A DNA stretch of 12,001 bases from Ectothiorhodospiraceae bacterium (GTDB taxonomy: Bacteria; Pseudomonadota; Gammaproteobacteria; Nitrococcales; AK92): the NCBI GenBank assembly GCA_029263635.1, contig JAJUFY010000036.1, positions 1-12,001 of the forward strand, given 5' to 3'. Under the pieces are notes generated by a model. That model was given only the letters and a program-made list of their open reading frames with translations, made no database searches and was not told where the DNA came from. The position numbers were made by a program, and so were the translations under genes. Below, piece by piece: positions 7,598 through 12,001 of the stretch (within the stretch, counting starts at the first letter, position 1; each line of letters starts with the position of its first letter).

Positions 7598-8149
7598 ATG
7601 ATGAAAAAGGAAGTTTCAGCAAAGAGCCAGGGCCTCAAGGTGGCGGAACAAAGGGAGCTGGCGACACCGACCGATCTCGACGCCTCTGCGGTGGCCGCCA
7701 TTACCGAGACCATGAACGGGGTGCTGGCGGACGTGTTTGCCCTCTACCTGAAGACCAAGAACTTCCACTGGCACATGAGCGGGCCGAATTTCCGCGACTA
7801 CCATGAGCTGCTCGACGAGCATGCCGACCAGCTATTGGCGATGACCGACCCGATCGCCGAGCGGATCCGCAAGATCGGCGGCAACACGATCCGCTCGGTC
7901 GGCCATGTCGCCCGCCTGCAGCGGCTGTCGGACAACGACGCGGAGTTCGTGGAACCGCTGGACATGCTGGCCGAGCTGTGCAGGGACAACAAGGCCCTGA
8001 CCGCGAGCCTGCGCGAGGCGCACGAAGTGTGCGACGAGCAGGGCGATTCCGCCACCACCAGCCTGATCGAAAACTGGATCGACGAGACCGAAGAGCGGAC
8101 CTGGTTCCTCTACGCCATTACCCAGCAGCAGGGCGGCACCCGGCACTAG
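7598..8149 (+). CDS. dps: Dps, DNA-protecting ferritin-like iron-storage protein
   Basis: 183-residue Dps-family protein that assembles into a 12-mer, oxidises Fe(II) with hydrogen peroxide, stores the iron and shields DNA in stationary or oxidative stress. The inter-subunit ferroxidase ligands are all present with exactly the spacing of Listeria innocua Dps: H57, H69, D73, D84 and E88. The family signatures KNFHW (54-58) and DPIAERI (84-90) are clear. An N-terminal tail of about 25 residues precedes the four-helix bundle and carries several lysines (K3, K4, K9, K14), as in E. coli Dps where such residues bind DNA; DNA binding is inferred. It is monocistronic, preceded by a strong ribosome binding site and followed by a hairpin. 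It is longer than E. coli Dps (167) because of extra residues at both ends. Neighbouring stress genes fit a protective role. Confidence 0.96.
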   Translation: MMKKEVSAKSQGLKVAEQRELATPTDLDASAVAAITETMNGVLADVFALYLKTKNFHWHMSGPNFRDYHELLDEHADQLLAMTDPIAERIRKIGGNTIRSVGHVARLQRLSDNDAEFVEPLDMLAELCRDNKALTASLREAHEVCDEQGDSATTSLIENWIDETEERTWFLYAITQQQGGTRH

Positions 8150-8156
8150 CGCGGAC

Positions 8157-8183
8157 CGGGCGCAGGGCGATTCCCTGCGCCCG
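8157..8183. terminator. Bidirectional terminator-like hairpin between dps and ftsH
   Basis: Perfect 11-bp inverted repeat, CGGGCGCAGGG and its complement, around a CGATT loop. It fills the 34-base space between the dps stop (8149) and the ftsH stop (8184 on the minus strand). The stem is very GC-rich but has no T-run on either strand, so it may act as a two-way barrier or mRNA-end stabiliser and not as a classic intrinsic terminator. Confidence 0.75.
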
Positions 8184-10187
8184 CTAGCCCGGACTGGGCG
8201 CGGTCAACGGCCGGGACTCCAGGACCGGTGCCGGCGGCAGGCCGGTAACTTCGAGGATTTCCTGCTCATCGAGGGTCTCGCGGGCCAGCAGGGCCTGGAC
8301 CAGCGCATCCAGCTGCGCCCGGTGCTGGCGCAGCAGCCGCTTGGCCAGCTCGTAGCTCTCGTTGATGATGCGCTGCACCTCGGCATCGAGCAGGCGGGCC
8401 GTGTCTTCGCTATAGGGCCGGTCGCCACCGTAGCCGCCGCTGGTGCCAAGGTAGGGATTCTGGCGCGGAGCCAGCTGCACCAGCCCGAGCGCATCGCTCA
8501 TGCCCCAGCGCGCCACCATGTTGCGGGCGAGGCTGGTGGCCTGTTCGATGTCGTTCTCGGCGCCGGTGGTGCGGGTGCCGTACACCACTTCCTCGGCCGC
8601 GCGGCCGCCCAGCATGCCGACCAGCCGGGCCCGTAGATACGCCTCCGGATAGTTGTAGCGGTCGGCCGGCGGCCGCTGATAGGTAATGCCCAGCGCCTGT
8701 CCGCGCGGCACGATGCTGACCCGGTGCACCGGATCGGCGCCGGGCATCACCAGCCCGAGGATGGCATGGCCGCCCTCGTGATAGGCGATGCGCTCGCGGT
8801 CGGCCTGAGACAGCAGAATCGGCCGCTCCGGACCGAGCAGGATCTTTTCCAGGGCGTCGAGAAAGTCTTTCTGCTGCACCGTGTCCTGCTCGCGGCGGGC
8901 TGCCAGCAGCGCCGCCTCGTTCACCAGATTCTTGAGGTCGGCGCCGGAGAGGCCGGGCGTTGCCGTGCCGAGCTCGCCGAGGTCGACGTCGGGCGCCAGC
9001 GGCACCTGGCGCGTGTGCACCTCGAGAATGGCCTTGCGGCCGATCTTGTCCGGCAGGTTCACCACCACCCGCCGGTCGAAGCGGCCGGCCCGCAGCAGCG
9101 CCCGGTCCAGCACCTCGGGCTGATTGGTGGCGGCCAGCACGATTACCCCTTCCTTGCTGGAAAAGCCGTCCATTTCGGTGAGGATCTGGTTCAGGGTCTG
9201 CTCCTGCTCGCTGGCGCCGCCGATCGCGACCTGACCACGGGCACGGCCGATGGAGTCGATCTCGTCGATGAAGATGATGGACGGTGCATGCTCGCGGGCC
9301 TGCCGGAACAGATCGCGGACCCGGGCGGCGCCGACGCCGACGATCATCTCGACGAACTCGGCGGCGCTCATGGAGAAGAACGGCACGCCTGCCTCGCCGG
9401 CCACGGCCTTGGCCAGCAGGGTCTTGCCGGTGCCGGGCGCACCGACCAGCAGCACGCCCTTGGGTGCGGTGCCGCCCAGACGGGTGTATTTCTCCGGGTT
9501 CTTGAGGAAATCGACGATCTCGACCAGCTCGTTCTCGGCTTCGTCGATGCCGGCCACGTCGTCGAAGGTGACCTTGGTCTCCTGCTCGATGTCGTAGCGG
9601 CGCGCCTGGCTCTTGCCGAATCCCATCAGGCCGCTGCCCTGGCGGGCAGCGCGCCGGAACAGCCAGATATAGAAGCCGATGATGGCAAGCGCCGGCCCGA
9701 AGCCGATCAGCAAGGTCAGCCAGGGACTGCCGCCGGTCTCGATGGGCTCGGCCCGGATCTCGACGCCATGATCGATCAGCAGCTGCTCGAAGCCGGGGTC
9801 GATGAAGCTGGGCAGGGTGGTGCGAAAATGATCCACCAGGCGCGGTTCTTCCGCCGGCTCGTCGGCGCGGCGCGCCGGCGTCCACTCGACCGGCGTTTCG
9901 AACCGGCCTTCGATGGACTCCCCGCGGCTGTAGATGGACTCCACGTTCTCGCCCACCACCTGTTCGCGGAACAGCGTGTAGGGGACTCGCACGACCGGAT
10001 CCGGTGCCGGCAGGAAGAAGGTCGAGACCAGGTAATTCACCGCCAGCAGCACCAGGAAGATCAGCCAGATCCAGTTCGGCGGGAGGGCAGGCCGGTCGTT
10101 GCCGTCCGGCTTGCCACCAGCCTGCCGCCGCTGCCGGTTCGCATCGGGCGGCCTGGTCTGCCGTAAGGGAAGCTGCCACCAGGGCAT
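8184..10187 (-). CDS. ftsH: FtsH-type membrane-anchored AAA+ zinc metalloprotease (probable accessory copy)
   Basis: 667-residue inner-membrane hexameric protease that unfolds and degrades damaged membrane and short-lived cytosolic proteins. Order: 38-residue basic cytosolic head, TM1 about 39-58, periplasmic domain about 60-155, TM2 about 156-177, AAA+ module, zinc protease. Walker A is GAPGTGKT at 249-256 (K255), Walker B FIDEID with D308/E309, the second region of homology ends in arginine fingers R369 and R372, and the zinc ligands are H470-E-G-G-H474 plus D546. Departures from E. coli FtsH: the pore motif Phe-Val-Gly reads I282-V-G, HEAGH is HEGGH, the head is longer (about 38 against 4 residues) and the periplasmic part is about 20 residues longer. 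The rrmJ and folP neighbours typical of the housekeeping copy are absent, so this is probably a paralogue, perhaps for stress. Only a weak GAGGA lies 12 bases before the ATG. It is convergent with dps and divergent from the reductase. Confidence 0.95.
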   Translation of the reverse strand: MPWWQLPLRQTRPPDANRQRRQAGGKPDGNDRPALPPNWIWLIFLVLLAVNYLVSTFFLPAPDPVVRVPYTLFREQVVGENVESIYSRGESIEGRFETPVEWTPARRADEPAEEPRLVDHFRTTLPSFIDPGFEQLLIDHGVEIRAEPIETGGSPWLTLLIGFGPALAIIGFYIWLFRRAARQGSGLMGFGKSQARRYDIEQETKVTFDDVAGIDEAENELVEIVDFLKNPEKYTRLGGTAPKGVLLVGAPGTGKTLLAKAVAGEAGVPFFSMSAAEFVEMIVGVGAARVRDLFRQAREHAPSIIFIDEIDSIGRARGQVAIGGASEQEQTLNQILTEMDGFSSKEGVIVLAATNQPEVLDRALLRAGRFDRRVVVNLPDKIGRKAILEVHTRQVPLAPDVDLGELGTATPGLSGADLKNLVNEAALLAARREQDTVQQKDFLDALEKILLGPERPILLSQADRERIAYHEGGHAILGLVMPGADPVHRVSIVPRGQALGITYQRPPADRYNYPEAYLRARLVGMLGGRAAEEVVYGTRTTGAENDIEQATSLARNMVARWGMSDALGLVQLAPRQNPYLGTSGGYGGDRPYSEDTARLLDAEVQRIINESYELAKRLLRQHRAQLDALVQALLARETLDEQEILEVTGLPPAPVLESRPLTAPSPG

Positions 10188-10230
10188 GACGCCGCTTGGT
10201 CCTCGTCAGTCGCTCGTCGACAGGTGCTAA

Positions 10231-10259
10231 CAGTGGGGGCAGCTGCCGCGGGCTTCACG
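10231..10259 (-). promoter_or_regulatory. Possible heat-shock (sigma-32-like) promoter of ftsH
   Basis: On the minus strand CGTGAAG (10259-10253) matches the CTTGAAA -35 consensus at 5 of 7 positions. After a 14-base spacer, CCCCACTG (10238-10231) matches CCCCATNT at its first five bases. The implied start of transcription lies some 35-40 bases before the ATG. FtsH of E. coli is a sigma-32 target, so the position makes sense. C-runs are common in such DNA, and chance is a real alternative. Confidence 0.3.
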
Positions 10260-10350
10260 CCTGCCGCCGCGAACGGCATGGGGCGTACTTGAGAAACTGC
10301 CGCCACAGGCCCACAGAAACCCGAGAGCGGGAGCGGCCCCGGAGCCGGCC

Positions 10351-10356
10351 AGGGAG
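10351..10356 (+). promoter_or_regulatory. Ribosome binding site AGGGAG of the FMN reductase
   Basis: Purine-rich Shine-Dalgarno sequence six bases before the ATG at 10363, which fixes this start. Confidence 0.7.
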
Positions 10357-10362
10357 ACGGGC

Positions 10363-10917
10363 ATGAACGAAAGCAAGATTGCGGTTTTCGTCGGCAGCTT
10401 GCGGCAGGACTCCTACAACCGCCGGCTGGCGCGGGCGGTAGAGAAACTGGCACCGCCGGAGCTTTCCTTCCAGACCATTCGGATCGACGACCTGCCGCTG
10501 TACAACCAGGACTTCGACAACGCCTATCCGCCTGCTGCCAGTCGTCTCAAGCAGGAGGTCGCATCGGCCGATGCGCTGCTGTTCGTCACCCCCGAATACA
10601 ACCGCTCGGTCCCCGGCGTCTTGAAGAATGCCATCGACATCGCTTCGCGCCCCTACGGGACCAACTCGTTCGCAGGCAAACCGGCCGCCGTGCTGGGCTG
10701 CTCCATCGGCTCGATCGGCACCGCGCTGGCGCAGCAGCACCTGCGCAACATGCTGGCCTACCTGGATGTCCCGACGCTGGGGCAGCCGGAAGTGTTCATC
10801 CACTTCACTGACGATCTGATCGCCGCCGACGGCACCATCAGCAAGCCGGGAACGCAGCAATTCCTGCAGGCTTTCGTCGACCGCTATGTGGCCTGGATAA
10901 GGGGCTTCCTGCCCTGA
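10363..10917 (+). CDS. NAD(P)H-dependent FMN reductase, ChrR/YieF-type quinone/chromate reductase family
   Basis: 184-residue flavodoxin-fold protein; E. coli YieF (ChrR) is 188. The FMN phosphate-binding loop is GSLRQDSYN at 11-19, and the family signature P77-E-Y-N-R-S-V-P-G (77-85) followed by LKNAID (87-92) contacts the isoalloxazine ring. The GCSIGSIG segment before the dimer helix and a conserved HLR are also present. Family members use NAD(P)H to reduce quinones in two-electron steps, and often chromate, azo dyes or nitro compounds, which limits semiquinone cycling and superoxide. The physiological substrate is not readable. The protein is cytosolic, with no signal peptide. It is transcribed away from ftsH and in the same direction as the PLD gene 170 bases downstream, a gap large enough for a separate promoter. 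Confidence 0.92.
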   Translation: MNESKIAVFVGSLRQDSYNRRLARAVEKLAPPELSFQTIRIDDLPLYNQDFDNAYPPAASRLKQEVASADALLFVTPEYNRSVPGVLKNAIDIASRPYGTNSFAGKPAAVLGCSIGSIGTALAQQHLRNMLAYLDVPTLGQPEVFIHFTDDLIAADGTISKPGTQQFLQAFVDRYVAWIRGFLP

Positions 10918-10933
10918 AGCCGCTGGCTGCTGG

Positions 10934-10953
10934 CGTTGCTGCGCCTGGCAACG
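10934..10953 (+). terminator. Weak hairpin after the FMN reductase
   Basis: CGTTGC and GCAACG form a 6-bp stem around an 8-base loop, 17 bases after the reductase stop; two more outer G-C pairs are possible with one bulged base. There is no T-run, so termination is only a possibility. The rest of 10918-11087 shows nothing I can name; the best -10-like element, TATGCT at 10978, lacks a -35. Confidence 0.3.
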
Positions 10954-11087
10954 GCCCGGTTCATGCCGTCAGTAGGGTATGCTTGCGCCAACGATGCGGC
11001 AGCCGGCCGGCCGCAGTGGCTGCGCGCCGCCTTCCTCGTTTCTCTGGACTGAGCAGGAGTGCTCGTGGCTGGACGTATTCTGCAAAG

Positions 11088-12001
11088 ATGAAGGCGTTGC
11101 GACAGGTCGAGAAGGACGAGCTGGAAGCGCTTTCATCGCTGCGGGAGCTGGCCGACCAGGCCTTTTCGCGGGCCGCCGGCGCGCCGGTGGTCGGCGGCAA
11201 TCACGTCAGCCTGCTGCGCGACGCCGAGGAGAACTACCCGGCCTGGCTCGCTGCCATCCGCGCAGCGCGACGCCATATCCACTTCGAAACCTACATCTTC
11301 TACGACGACGACACCGGTCGCGAGTTCGCCGACGCCCTGATCGCCAAGGCGCGCGATGGCGTGACCGTGCGGCTGATCTACGACTGGCTGGGGAATTTCG
11401 GCAAGGGCTCGCGGCGGCTGTGGAATGCGCTGCGGGAGGCGGGCGTGCAGGTGCGCTGCTACAACCCGCCACAGCTGGACAGCCCGCTCGGCTGGCTGTC
11501 GCGCGATCACCGCAAGATGCTCGCGGTGGATGGCGAGGTAGCCTTTATCACCGGGTTGTGCGTGGGGCGGGTGTGGAAAGGCGACCCGAAGCGCGGCATC
11601 GCGCCGTGGCGGGACACCGGTGTCGAGATCCGCGGCTGCGCAGTCGCCGACGTCGAGCGCGCCTTCGCGCGCATGTGGGCGCTCACCGGCGAGCCGCTGC
11701 CGGCCAGCGCGCGCATCGAGACGCCGGCACCGGCCGGCGACATGAGCATGCGCATCGTCGCTACCGAGCCGGCCACCGCCGGCATGCTGCGCCTGGACCA
11801 GCTGATCGCGGCGCTGGCGCGCGAACGGCTGTGGCTGACCGATGCCTACTACGCCGGGACGACCTCGTACGTCGAGGCCCTGCGCGCTGCAGCCCGCGAC
11901 GGCGTCGACGTGCGCCTGCTGCTGCCGAACTCCACCGACATCCCGCTGCTGCGCCCGTTGTCGCGGGCTGGCTATAGGGCGCTGCTGGAAGCCGGGGTGC
12001 G
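11088..12001 (+). CDS. Phospholipase D-superfamily protein, cardiolipin synthase B-like (C-terminus outside window)
   Basis: 304 codons visible. PLD-type cardiolipin synthases join two phosphatidylglycerol molecules, or PG and PE in some clades, at the inner membrane; ClsB-type enzymes of about 400 residues lack N-terminal transmembrane helices, and none is seen here. The N-terminal half has the family features [15 protein letters not shown] (about 63-77) and the first HKD motif H141-x-K143-x4-D148, followed by the [11 protein letters not shown] segment. The second HKD motif should lie beyond the window end. Unusually, the G-G/S-x-N element that follows the first HKD motif reads T155-G-L-C158, so the conserved Asn is Cys. 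The ATG at 11088 is the first usable start in frame; only a weak AAAG precedes it, and an AGGAG at 11055-11059 is too distant. Cardiolipin synthase is the likeliest role; another phosphatidyltransferase is possible. Confidence 0.85.
   Translation, partial: MKALRQVEKDELEALSSLRELADQAFSRAAGAPVVGGNHVSLLRDAEENYPAWLAAIRAARRHIHFETYIFYDDDTGREFADALIAKARDGVTVRLIYDWLGNFGKGSRRLWNALREAGVQVRCYNPPQLDSPLGWLSRDHRKMLAVDGEVAFITGLCVGRVWKGDPKRGIAPWRDTGVEIRGCAVADVERAFARMWALTGEPLPASARIETPAPAGDMSMRIVATEPATAGMLRLDQLIAALARERLWLTDAYYAGTTSYVEALRAAARDGVDVRLLLPNSTDIPLLRPLSRAGYRALLEAGV

Noticed and set aside
7366..7713. 116-residue N-terminal extension of the MFS exporter
   Set aside because: It would overlap dps and its ribosome binding site and shows no homology. 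The exporter from 7365 already has the full family length.
8410..10179. 589-codon minus-strand frame and the 480-codon plus-strand frame at 8724-10166 overlying ftsH
   Set aside because: Both overlap the FtsH frame, which carries all catalytic motifs; their translations are Arg/Gly/Ala- or His/Gln-rich shadows.
10288..10317. Plus-strand CTTGAGA ... CCCACAGA as a heat-shock promoter for the FMN reductase
   Set aside because: The -35 looks good, but the -10 matches only about three positions and a sigma-70 reading also fails.
10255..10860. 201-codon minus-strand frame opposite the FMN reductase
   Set aside because: It is antisense to a well-recognised gene, with no domain and no ribosome binding site.
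10979..11977. 332-codon plus-strand frame overlapping the PLD gene
   Set aside because: It is out of frame with the HKD-containing protein and becomes Arg/Ala-rich after about 60 codons.
1..12001. CRISPR arrays, tRNA or rRNA genes, insertion sequences, integrases, toxin-antitoxin or phage-defence genes
   Set aside because: I looked on both strands and found no regularly spaced repeats, no cloverleaf or rRNA-like segments, and no transposase, recombinase or defence-type proteins.

Overview
The window is GC-rich DNA (very high G+C at third codon positions throughout) from a Gram-negative proteobacterium, most likely a pseudomonad-like gammaproteobacterium. The reasons are a tripartite RND efflux pair very close in sequence to AcrA/AcrB, two exported multiheme c-type cytochromes, and Dps and FtsH of proteobacterial type. 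I see no insertion sequence, integrase, tRNA, rRNA or CRISPR array, and no low-GC patch that would suggest recent transfer. Nine coding regions are supported. Both end genes run off the window.

Layout, left to right. (1) Minus strand: an AcrA-type membrane fusion lipoprotein (2770-3966) followed 11 bases later by an AcrB/MexB-type RND pump (1-2758, C-terminus outside). They form an operon with no regulator or outer-membrane channel gene in view. (2) Plus strand: an exported diheme cytochrome c (4188-4907) overlapping by ATGA a triheme AdhB-like cytochrome c (4904-6124). They look like one electron-transfer module, but no dehydrogenase gene is next to them. (3) Minus strand: a Bcr/CflA-type MFS exporter (6121-7365), whose stop codon interlocks with that of the triheme cytochrome. 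(4) Plus strand: Dps, the iron-storing, DNA-protecting ferritin-like protein (7598-8149). (5) Minus strand: an FtsH-type membrane AAA+ zinc protease (8184-10187), separated from dps by a strong hairpin. (6) Plus strand: an NAD(P)H-dependent FMN/quinone reductase of the ChrR/YieF type (10363-10917), then a phospholipase D-superfamily protein resembling cardiolipin synthase B (11088 to beyond the end).

Together the genes look like an envelope- and redox-stress neighbourhood: two drug/toxin exporters, a periplasmic electron-transfer pair, iron/peroxide protection, membrane-protein quality control, a two-electron quinone reductase and a phospholipid-modifying enzyme. This is inference from families only. 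Orientation flips repeatedly, giving three divergent promoter regions (3967-4187, 7366-7597, 10188-10362) and two convergent junctions, so these are probably several separately controlled units, not one operon.

I found no clearly new multi-gene system. The best leads are the FtsH copy, which lacks the usual genomic partners and has isoleucine in place of the pore phenylalanine; the cytochrome pair without a dehydrogenase; the PLD protein with a changed G-x-N element after its first HKD motif; the MFS protein with Asn at the usual TM1 acidic site; and a cluster of GCTTGC/GCAAGC hexamers with a 17-bp inverted repeat in the efflux/cytochrome divergent region.
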